Positions 8,168-14,488 of a stretch of 37,320 nt of DNA are shown piece by piece. The DNA lies in the NCBI RefSeq assembly GCF_019396345.1, contig NZ_JAHKRM010000060.1, forward strand, positions 1 to 37,320, written 5' to 3'. Each line of letters begins with the position of its first letter. Position 1 is the stretch's first letter. Made by a program: the position numbers and the translations under genes. The notes under the pieces are model-generated. The model was not told the origin of the DNA, did not search any database, and saw only the letters and a list, made by a program, of their open reading frames with translations. This DNA comes from Nonomuraea guangzhouensis (lineage in GTDB: Bacteria; Actinomycetota; Actinomycetes; Streptosporangiales; Streptosporangiaceae).

Positions 8168-9154
8168 TCACTCCAGCATGTCGGGCAGCGGTCGGCGGAC
8201 GGATTCCTTGTCGTCGAAGGTGATCCCCAGCCGCATGATCATCTGTGGGTACTCCTGCGAGCACAGCTCCTGCCTGAGGAACTCACGCAGGTGGTACATC
8301 TCCAGCGCCTGGGTGTGGAAGGCGGCGCTGACCCCATACACGGAGGCGTGCAGCAGAATGCTTTGCAGTGCCTGTCCCGTCGCGGTCCATTCCTCCCGCG
8401 TGTCGCCAGGGGTGGTGAGCAGGGCCACGACTCCGGTGGCCGTGGAGGCACTCTGGTCGGCTTGGCTGCCCCAATCGTGGCGCCAGGCGTAATCACGCTG
8501 CGGGAAGTACGGGTCTGTCCGGGCGGCCTGGCGCGGATAACCTTCGGCCGGCACGCCGTCCTTGCGGGCACTGCCCGGCGGCCGGGCCCAGCGGATCACC
8601 TCCAGGCTGAGCACCCGGTCCTGGGACTGCGCCGCCTGCGCGGCCTGGGTGAGCGCCGCGATCATACTCACCGCGACGGGCGAGCCGACCGGCGTCAACC
8701 TGGCCCCCTCACTCCGCGCGTCCTTGACCAGCCCTTCGAGCAGCCGCTCAGGCACAGGCAGGTCGGTGAACCCCGCCCGGTGCGTACGGCGCCGCTCGAT
8801 CTCCGCGCCGAGCGCCCGCGTGTCCTCGTCGGCCTCCACCTCCGCACCCAACCTGATCACGGCCAGCAGCGAGGGACGGTCCGGGTCCGGCAGCACACGG
8901 ACAGACGGCTCATAACCCTCACACCGCAGCGCCGTACAGATGGTGAAAAGGGCGGCCCCGCAGCTGATCAGCAACTCCCTACCGGCGCTGTCACCCATCA
9001 GCAGCTTCCTGTCGGTGTCTGCTCGCAAACTGATCTCCTCACCGGACACGCCGAAGGACCAGGGCTGCGTGTTGTGCACGGAAGGAGCCCAGCGAGCGGC
9101 CTTCAACGCCGCCTGGATGGCGTGCTCCCGATGCGGTGCCGTGCCAGCGGCCAT
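8168..9154 (-). CDS. Acg-family nitroreductase-like flavoprotein
   Basis: A 328-residue protein of the Acg family (relatives Rv2032, Rv3127 and Rv3131 of M. tuberculosis, all DosR-regulated). Hallmarks are AARWAPSVHNTQPWSF near the N-terminus, ISLRADTDRKL, the RRRTHRAGF segment, a TPGDTREEWTATGQALQSILL helix, and a C-terminal PQMIMRLG strand. The fold is that of FMN-dependent nitroreductases, two half domains in one chain; some members bind FMN without known activity, so the substrate is open. I chose the ATG at 9154 because GGGAGG lies about seven bases upstream; longer in-frame starts would run into the regulatory region. It is divergent from a paralogue at 9367, with two boxes between. Confidence 0.9.
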   Translation of the reverse strand: MAAGTAPHREHAIQAALKAARWAPSVHNTQPWSFGVSGEEISLRADTDRKLLMGDSAGRELLISCGAALFTICTALRCEGYEPSVRVLPDPDRPSLLAVIRLGAEVEADEDTRALGAEIERRRTHRAGFTDLPVPERLLEGLVKDARSEGARLTPVGSPVAVSMIAALTQAAQAAQSQDRVLSLEVIRWARPPGSARKDGVPAEGYPRQAARTDPYFPQRDYAWRHDWGSQADQSASTATGVVALLTTPGDTREEWTATGQALQSILLHASVYGVSAAFHTQALEMYHLREFLRQELCSQEYPQMIMRLGITFDDKESVRRPLPDMLE

Positions 9155-9211
9155 GACAGCACCTCCCATCAGTGATGCCCCCAGCCCATCACGCCAGGAC
9201 GGCAACCGGGC

Positions 9212-9227
9212 AGGGCCGAAGGTCCCA
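9212..9227 (-). promoter_or_regulatory. DosR/OsdR-like box, left nitroreductase
   Basis: Reads AGGGCCGAAGGTCCCA, the best copy of the box and used here as consensus. It lies 58 bp upstream of the ATG at 9154 on the minus strand. Confidence 0.7.
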
Positions 9228-9280
9228 CCCCGTTAGAGGCATCAGCCCTCGTCGAACGGACCCCCGCGGACCCGATGGAC

Positions 9281-9296
9281 AGGGACCTTCGGCGCC
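9281..9296 (+). promoter_or_regulatory. DosR/OsdR-like box, right nitroreductase
   Basis: Reads AGGGACCTTCGGCGCC, close to the complement of the consensus, and ends 70 bp upstream of the ATG at 9367. Confidence 0.7.
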
Positions 9297-9366
9297 AAGG
9301 CCGAGGCCGTACGGCACTGCCGAGGGGCGTGGCACCTACGACAGCGTGAATGGCGGGAGGTGCGTC

Positions 9367-10323
9367 ATGTCCCCATCACTCGCCACCGTGTCCGGCGTCA
9401 GGCGGCTGCTCGTCGCGGCCGGTCAGGCGCCTTCCGTGCACAACACCCAGCCGTGGCGCTTCGCCGTGTCCGGTGAGGAGATCAGTTTGCGGGCCGATCC
9501 CGACCGACGACTGCGGGTGAGCGACCCGCGAGGGCGGTCCCAGCATGTGAGCTGCGGCGCGGCCCTGTTCAACCTACGCCTGGCGGTTCGGGTGGCCGGG
9601 CGGCGGCCGCTGGTCTGGCTGCTGCCGAACCCCGACGAGGAGCCCGGCCTGCTGGCGGCCGTGCGCATGGCCGACGCGACCCCCGCCTCCGGCGAGCAGC
9701 GCGAGCTGTACGACCTGATCCCGGTGCGGCGCACCAGCCGGGAGCCATTCTTCGAGCGGCAGGTTCCGCTGTCGGTATTGGCCGAGCTGCGCAGCGCCGC
9801 CTCGCGCGAGGGCGCGCACCTGCTGCTCCTCGACCGGCGCTGCGCCGGGGAGACCCTCGACTATGCCGCGATGGCCGAGGACGAGCTGGCCCGAGACCAC
9901 GGCTACCAGGCGGAGCTGGCCGCGTGGACGATGTCCGGCGCCCGCTTCGACGGCGTCCCGAACTACGTGCACGGGCCGCGGCCGGTCAAGGAGCCCGGGC
10001 GTACTCGCGATTTCGGACGGCGGGCCGGTCAGGCCCGCTTCGAGGAGCACCCGCTGCTGGCGGTGCTCACCACGCCGGGCGATCGGCCGCTCGACTGGCT
10101 GCGAGCCGGACAGGCGCTACAACGCGTGCTCCTGGTGGCCACCTCGCAAGGGCTGTCGGCGTCGTTCCTCAACCAGCCCCTGGACCTGCGGGACATGCGC
10201 CACCGCAGGGACCCGCGTCACCGGAGCGGCCACCCACAGATGATCATCCGGCTCGGTTACGGCCCATACGTCGCCCGCCCCCCGCGCCGCCCGGCCAGCG
10301 AACTGGAGACCAGCCATATCTGA
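9367..10323 (+). CDS. Acg-family nitroreductase-like flavoprotein, second copy
   Basis: A 318-residue paralogue of the divergent gene at 8168. It shares APSVHNTQPWRFAVSGEEIS, ISLRADPDRRLR, the RRTSREPF segment, LTTPGDRPLDWLRAGQALQ and the C-terminal PQMIIRLGYG strand. GGGAGG at 9355-9360 precedes ATG 9367. An Acg-type FMN-binding fold is expected; the physiological substrate is unknown. Divergent nitroreductase pairs with a shared box-bearing intergenic region suggest common induction. Its last codons overlap the first recognisable residues of a decayed acyl-CoA synthetase, so the gene end sits on a rearrangement scar. Confidence 0.9.
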   Translation: MSPSLATVSGVRRLLVAAGQAPSVHNTQPWRFAVSGEEISLRADPDRRLRVSDPRGRSQHVSCGAALFNLRLAVRVAGRRPLVWLLPNPDEEPGLLAAVRMADATPASGEQRELYDLIPVRRTSREPFFERQVPLSVLAELRSAASREGAHLLLLDRRCAGETLDYAAMAEDELARDHGYQAELAAWTMSGARFDGVPNYVHGPRPVKEPGRTRDFGRRAGQARFEEHPLLAVLTTPGDRPLDWLRAGQALQRVLLVATSQGLSASFLNQPLDLRDMRHRRDPRHRSGHPQMIIRLGYGPYVARPPRRPASELETSHI

Positions 10324-10545
10324 AGTCTACGACGTACTGCTGCGTGACGGCGGCATAGCCCGAGTACGTCCGTTGGGCCCACCGACTGCCACCCGCTGCA
10401 GGAGCTGGCGTCACCGCTCTGGCCGACCCGCTCGTCCGAGTGGGAAGCCTGCTGGAAGACCTGCCCGAGGTGGCCGAGCTCGACCTCAACCCGGTCATCG
10501 TCACCCCCGATGGCGCCGTGAGGATGGACGCGCGGGACCAGGGTC
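10319..10545 (+). pseudogene. Remnant of a GNAT / ADP-forming acyl-CoA synthetase fusion gene (two ends only)
   Basis: From 10319, frame 2 reads SEVYDVLLRDGGIARVRPLG, which matches the N-terminus of the large actinobacterial fusion proteins that join a GNAT acetyltransferase to an acetate-CoA ligase (ADP-forming). From about 10422, frame 3 reads ADPLVRVGSLLEDLPEVAEL and then DLNPVIVTPDGAVRMDAR, the C-terminal end of the ATP-grasp domain of the same family. Full-length proteins have roughly 900 residues; here the ends are about 60 bp apart and in different frames, and no start codon is visible for the first piece. A large internal deletion explains this best. It cannot make a working enzyme. 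The bases after it to 10610 hold nothing recognisable. Confidence 0.75.
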
Positions 10546-10610
10546 ACTCCCTGCCGTCCGCCGACCTCGCCGCTGCTACGCCACCTGCGTTGACCAACGA
10601 CCACCGTCGT

Positions 10611-10626
10611 TGGGACTTACGGCCCT
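10611..10626 (+). promoter_or_regulatory. DosR/OsdR-like box before the CBS-BON cluster
   Basis: Reads TGGGACTTACGGCCCT; it ends 64 bp upstream of the ATG at 10691 and is nearly the same as the box at 7743. Confidence 0.7.
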
Positions 10627-10690
10627 ACCAGGCCCCCGGCGGCGGGGCTGTGATGAAGACAACGGAACAGCCGACGAGAAGGGCTGACTC

Positions 10691-11374
10691 ATGAAGCGCA
10701 GGACCGTCGCCGACGTGATGACCGCCAAGGCCGTCACGGTCACCGCGAGAACCCCGTTCAAAGACATCGCCGAGACCCTGATCACCGGCGGCATCAGCGC
10801 CGTCCCGGTGCTCGACGACGACGGCCACGTCATTGGCATGGTGTCGGAGGCCGACCTGCTCCGCAAGGAGGAGTTCCGCGAGCAGTTCTACCGCGAGGGC
10901 TACCAGCCGCCGCTGCGCGCCCGGCTGCGCCACCCCAAAGGCAAGAAGAAGGCCGCCGGTGACACCGCCGCCGAGCTGATGACCAGCCCGCCGATCACCG
11001 TCTCGCCCGAGGCCTCGGCCGTCCTGGCCGCCCGGCTGATGGACGCCCACGACGTCAAACGGCTCGTGGTCGTCGACCAGGACGGCCGCCTAGCCGGCAT
11101 CGTCTCCCGCCGCGACCTGATCAAGGTGTTCCTGCGCGGCGACGACGACATCGCCACCGAAGTGCGCGAGGACATCCTCGACCGGGGACTGTGGGTGGAC
11201 ACCACCGGCGTCCTCGTCCAGGTACGCCAGGGCGTGGTTACGCTGAGCGGCCAGATGGACCGCAAGACCGAGACCGCGATCGCCGTACGGATGACCGGCC
11301 GGGTCAATGGCGTGGTCGACGTCATCGACGAGCTCACCTGGAAGCACGATGACTCTAAGTGGGAGGCCAGGTAG
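10691..11374 (+). CDS. CBS-CBS-BON protein (first of three in tandem)
   Basis: A 227-residue protein. CBS repeat 1 is about residues 5-60 (VADVMTAKAVTVTARTPFKD, SAVPVLDDDGHVIGMVSEAD), repeat 2 about 94-150 (AAELMTSPPITVSPEAS, KRLVVVDQDGRLAGIVSRRD), and a BON domain about 155-220 (VRQGVVTLSGQMDRKTE, VNGVVDVIDELTW). CBS pairs often bind adenine nucleotides; BON domains bind phospholipid or other partners. The single-purpose relative Hrp1 (Rv2626c) is a CBS protein strongly induced by DosR. AGAAGGGC precedes the ATG. Ligand and partner are unknown. It is followed by two further CBS genes with 2-5 bp gaps, so an operon from the box at 10611 is likely. Confidence 0.9.
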   Translation: MKRRTVADVMTAKAVTVTARTPFKDIAETLITGGISAVPVLDDDGHVIGMVSEADLLRKEEFREQFYREGYQPPLRARLRHPKGKKKAAGDTAAELMTSPPITVSPEASAVLAARLMDAHDVKRLVVVDQDGRLAGIVSRRDLIKVFLRGDDDIATEVREDILDRGLWVDTTGVLVQVRQGVVTLSGQMDRKTETAIAVRMTGRVNGVVDVIDELTWKHDDSKWEAR

Positions 11375-11376
11375 TC

Positions 11377-11973
11377 ATGCTCGTGCGTGAGGTCATGAGC
11401 AGCCCGGCCATCACCGTCCGCCGCACCGATCCGGTGCGGCAGGCCATCCGGACGCTGCACGACCATGGCATCACCGCGGCGCCTGTCACGGATGACGCCG
11501 ACCGCCTGGTCGGTGTCGTCAGCGAACTCGACCTGCTGCGCGGCGAGTTTGAGCCCGACCCGCGGGCGTCGGTACAGCCCGCGCATCAGTCCGCCGAGCC
11601 GCCGCCCCGCCGGGTCATGGAGGTCATGACCCGCGAGGCCGTCACGGTGACCGAGACCACTGACGTCACCAAGGCGATCGACCTGATGGTCGGCAAGCGG
11701 ATCAAGAGCCTGCCCGTCGTACAGGGAGACCGGATCGTGGGCATGGTCAGCCGCCGCGACCTGCTGGCCATGCTCGCCCGCCCAGACGAGCAGCTGCGTC
11801 AGGACGTGATCGCTGCGCTGCACGAGCACTACCCCTTCGGCCCCAGCTGGGACGTCACCGTCCGCGACGGCGTGGCCCAGCTGAGCGGGCCGCCCCACCA
11901 GCACGCCGACCACATCGCCGACCTGCTCGCCCGCACCGTGCCCGGCATCATCCGGGTCAGACACCTGAGGTGA
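11377..11973 (+). CDS. CBS-CBS protein with divergent BON-like C-terminus
   Basis: A 198-residue protein starting at ATG 11377, 2 bp after the preceding stop, with GGGAGG ten bases upstream. CBS repeat 1 covers about 3-55 (VREVMSSPAITVRRTDP, VGVVSELDLLRG); the linker is shorter and Pro-rich; repeat 2 covers about 80-135 (VMEVMTREAVTVTETTD, SLPVVQGDRIVGMVSRRD). The C-terminal part WDVTVRDGVAQLSGPPHQHA recalls the start of a BON domain but is cut short and ends RVRHLR. It lacks the KEEFREQ linker of its neighbours and is therefore a different subfamily rather than a recent duplicate. Confidence 0.88.
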   Translation: MLVREVMSSPAITVRRTDPVRQAIRTLHDHGITAAPVTDDADRLVGVVSELDLLRGEFEPDPRASVQPAHQSAEPPPRRVMEVMTREAVTVTETTDVTKAIDLMVGKRIKSLPVVQGDRIVGMVSRRDLLAMLARPDEQLRQDVIAALHEHYPFGPSWDVTVRDGVAQLSGPPHQHADHIADLLARTVPGIIRVRHLR

Positions 11974-11978
11974 TCGCC

Positions 11979-12686
11979 ATGAGAATGACCGTCGCGGACG
12001 TGATGACCACCGACGTGGCCGCCGTCAACCGCAACGCCTCCTTCCACACCGTGGCCGACCTGCTCATCAGCAAGGCCGTCAGCGGCGTGCCCGTTCTCGA
12101 CGACGACAACCACGTGCTCGGCGTCGTGTCCGAGGCCGACCTGCTGGCCAAGGAGGAATTCAAGGAGCGCTACTACGGCGAGGCCTACCGGCCCCCGCTC
12201 CGCGCCCGCATCCGCCACAGCATGGGCAGTGAGGGCAGCGCCTCCTACAAGTCGATCGGCGAGACCGCCGGCGAGCTGATGACCTCCCCCGCCCGCGTCA
12301 CCACCCCCGACTCGCCCGTCGTGGCGGCCGCCCGCCTGATGGACCACCACGGCGTCAAGCGACTGCCCGTCGTGGATGCTGACGGCAAACTCGTCGGCAT
12401 CGTCAGCCGCCGCGACCTTCTCAAGGTCTTCCTCCGCGCCGACGAGGAGATCAGAGAGCTGGTGCTGGCGAGGATCCCGATCAGCGCCATGTGGACCGAC
12501 CCGAAGGGCCTGGATGTCAAGGTGGCCGAGGGCGTCGTCACCCTATCCGGGGTCGTCAGCAAGCACTCCGAGGCCATCGCCGCCGTCCGCATGGCCGAGG
12601 GCATCGACGGCGTCGTCGCCGTCCACGACGAGCTCACCTGGCAGCACGACGACGTCGTTGACCTCCCGATCTGGGGCGGAGCCTGA
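11979..12686 (+). CDS. CBS-CBS-BON protein (third in tandem)
   Basis: A 235-residue paralogue of the gene at 10691. CBS repeat 1 is about 3-60 (VADVMTTDVAAVNRNAS, SGVPVLDDDNHVLGVVSEAD), the linker EEFKERYYGEAYRPPLRARI is the conserved family linker, repeat 2 is about 98-155, and the BON domain is about 165-225 (VAEGVVTLSGVVSKHSE). I chose ATG 11979 because GAGG lies eight bases upstream; a GTG at 11970 overlapping the previous stop as GTGA is possible. Expected role: nucleotide-responsive stress protein, partner unknown. It probably ends the CBS operon; a decayed phosphoketolase follows 34 bp later. Confidence 0.9.
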   Translation: MRMTVADVMTTDVAAVNRNASFHTVADLLISKAVSGVPVLDDDNHVLGVVSEADLLAKEEFKERYYGEAYRPPLRARIRHSMGSEGSASYKSIGETAGELMTSPARVTTPDSPVVAAARLMDHHGVKRLPVVDADGKLVGIVSRRDLLKVFLRADEEIRELVLARIPISAMWTDPKGLDVKVAEGVVTLSGVVSKHSEAIAAVRMAEGIDGVVAVHDELTWQHDDVVDLPIWGGA

Positions 12687-12720
12687 CCAGCGTCGATCTG
12701 ACGTGACACGAGGAGCACTG

Positions 12721-13369
12721 ATGGACGTACTGGGTCAGGTCGATGCTTACTGGCGCGGCGTACTACCTGTCGGTGGGCCAGATATATCTGCTGGACAATC
12801 CGCTGCTGACGGAGCCGTAGCGCCCGGAGCACATCAAACCGCGGCGGTGGCACACGCCTGGCTGGAGGGCACCTACTCCGAGCGCTATCCGGACGTCTCC
12901 CAGGACGCGGCCGGGATGCAGCGCCTGTTCCGGCAGTTCTCCCTTCCCCGGCGGCATCCCGAGCCATGTCGCGCCGGAGACACTCGGCTCCATCCACGAG
13001 GGCGGCGAGCTGAGCTACTCGCTCGCGCACGCGCCAGGTGGCTGGAAACAGCGAAGGGCATCCCGTGGCGCCTGCCGCTGGCGTCTCTGAACTACCTGCT
13101 GTCCTCGCACGTCTGGCGGCAGGACCACAACGGCTTCTCCCACCAGGACCCCGGTTTCCTGAACGTGGTGGTCAACAAGAAGACATCCGTGGTGCGGGTC
13201 TACCTGCCGCCGGACGCCAACGCGCTGCTGTCGGTCGGCGACCACTGCCTGCGCCGCGGATATGCCCACGTTGGAGACCCTCGCGGCCCCCGCGCTGCTG
13301 GGCGAGCATCTGCCTAAGCTGAAGGTGCGCGTCCTCCCCGAGACCAGCGAGTGGACCTGGCCCACCTGA
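12721..13369 (+). pseudogene. xfp: Decayed xylulose-5-P/fructose-6-P phosphoketolase
   Basis: Segments of phosphoketolase appear in the right order but in different frames. VDAYWRG then AYYLSVGQIYLLDNPLL are the N-terminus, followed by a stop in TEP*RPEHIKPR. Next come AWLEGTYSERYPDVSQDAAG and RLFRQFS, GIPSHVAPETLGSIHEGGEL, LASLNYLLSSHVWRQDHNGF with NKKTSVVRVYLPPDANALLS, PTLETLAAPALLGEHLPKLK, and a final SEWTWPT. A whole enzyme has about 790 residues; only about 216 codons of DNA remain. At least three internal deletions plus frameshifts and a nonsense change have occurred, and most of the thiamine-diphosphate domains are gone. GAGGAG precedes the ATG at 12721. The gene probably once shared the CBS operon. 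Confidence 0.85.
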
Positions 13370-13382
13370 TCATCAATTGCCT

Positions 13383-13417
13383 GATGCCCGCCACCGTCTC
13401 AGCCGGTGGCGGGCATC
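13383..13417. terminator. Bidirectional intrinsic terminator
   Basis: Perfect 13-bp inverted repeat GATGCCCGCCACC / GGTGGCGGGCATC with a 9-base loop, between the convergent phosphoketolase remnant and the CBS-BON gene that ends at 13449. Position and stem strength fit termination on both strands; there is no T-run. Confidence 0.75.
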
Positions 13418-13448
13418 TCCGTGGTCGCAGCCATCTTCAGGGGAGGTC

Positions 13449-14105
13449 CTAGAGCAGGGGCGGGACGACGATGAGGTCTTCCTTGTCGAAGGTCAGCTCG
13501 CTGACGACGTCCACAACGCCCTCCACGCCGTGGATCGACTTCACGAGGGCGACGGCCTGGGAGTTCCGCTCGACCCTGCCGCCGAGCGTCACGATGCCCT
13601 GGTCGACCTCGATCGCGAACGCCTCGCGATTCGGTAGCAGCGCGGTGATGTCCGCCATCAGGTCGGCGGCCGGACGGGTGAAGACCCGCAGTACGTCCCG
13701 CTGATGCAGTGTGCCGATGATGCGCCCGGTGACCGGGTCGATCACGGGCAGTTGCTTGACGCGCTTGTCGTGCATGAGCCGCGCCGCGTCGCGGACGGAC
13801 GCGCCGGGCGTGATGGTGATCGCCGGAGTGGTCATGAGCTGTTCCGCTTTGACGCCCGCGGCCTTGTGGTGCTCCAGACGCTGATGGCGCGACTCGAAGA
13901 TCGAGGCGCTGTGCCGTACGGTGTCGGTCTCCTTCAGCAGCAGATCCTCTTCGGAGACCACGCCCACGGGCCGCCGGTCGGTGTCGATCACGGTGACCGC
14001 GCCGACGGCGAAGCGCTTCATCGCGCCCACGATCTCGGCGAACGACGCGTCTTCGAGCACCGCGATGGCCACACGTCCCATGACGTCCTTGACCTCGATT
14101 GTCAT
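13449..14105 (-). CDS. CBS-CBS-BON protein (convergent copy)
   Basis: A 218-residue protein. CBS repeat 1 is about 4-60 (VKDVMGRVAIAVLEDAS, RRPVGVVSEEDLLL), the linker is charged and different from the other copies (ESRHQRLEHHKAAG), repeat 2 is about 88-145 (AEQLMTTPAITITPGAS, IGTLHQRDVLRVF), and a BON domain is about 150-210 (VDQGIVTLGGRVERNSQ). ATG 14105 is preferred, with GAGGTGA about five bases upstream; a longer GTG start at 14132 is possible. It belongs to a separate CBS-BON subfamily. A box at 14181 lies upstream and a strong hairpin downstream, so it is a single-gene unit. Confidence 0.9.
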   Translation of the reverse strand: MTIEVKDVMGRVAIAVLEDASFAEIVGAMKRFAVGAVTVIDTDRRPVGVVSEEDLLLKETDTVRHSASIFESRHQRLEHHKAAGVKAEQLMTTPAITITPGASVRDAARLMHDKRVKQLPVIDPVTGRIIGTLHQRDVLRVFTRPAADLMADITALLPNREAFAIEVDQGIVTLGGRVERNSQAVALVKSIHGVEGVVDVVSELTFDKEDLIVVPPLL

Positions 14106-14180
14106 CGTTCTCACCTCTCCTTCACCTCCCACGGTCCGCTCCAGCGGCGGAGGTCGGTAGCGGCGAACGTCCCCCTGTGT

Positions 14181-14196
14181 TGGGGCCTAGGTCCTG
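14181..14196 (-). promoter_or_regulatory. DosR/OsdR-like box before the convergent CBS-BON gene
   Basis: Reads TGGGGCCTAGGTCCTG on the plus strand, agreeing with GGGCC-N3-GGTCC of the consensus. It lies 76 bp upstream of the ATG at 14105. Confidence 0.6.
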
Positions 14197-14483
14197 ACCT
14201 GCGGGTCACCTCGACAGCGGGCTGGAGGTCGTGTTCCGTCCAACCTCGCCATGGGTAGCGTCCTGACATGGCTTGCTTGAAGCGCTCCTCGCGACCGAGG
14301 GCGGGGGGTTCCAGCCGGCTCGGGCTTCATCTGGGCGGTGGCCTGGGCTGCTGTTGCTTGGGGGTTGGCTTTCCGGCCCACGCCAAACCGCGTACCCGCT
14401 CTGGGTTGTGTGTGCTCCGCCCTCCCGGCGGTGGGGATCTTCTCGGCGGCGTTCACGTCGGCGTGCGTGATGTGTCCGCGAGC
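14187..14483 (-). pseudogene. 3' remnant of a TnpB-type gene (IS200/IS605 or IS607 family)
   Basis: On the minus strand the frame beginning just below 14483 reads PARGHITHADVNAAEKIPTA, which matches the zinc-ribbon end of TnpB proteins (CGHxxHADVNAARNI). The cysteine expected before GH is Arg here (CGC for TGC). The remaining 75 or so codons are Ala/Pro/Arg-rich, like the long tails of some actinobacterial TnpB proteins. The catalytic RuvC part is gone: upstream DNA on this strand is the glycoside phosphorylase gene. It is a small insertion-sequence scar; family assignment rests on one short motif. Confidence 0.55.
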
Positions 14484-14488
14484 CGGTC

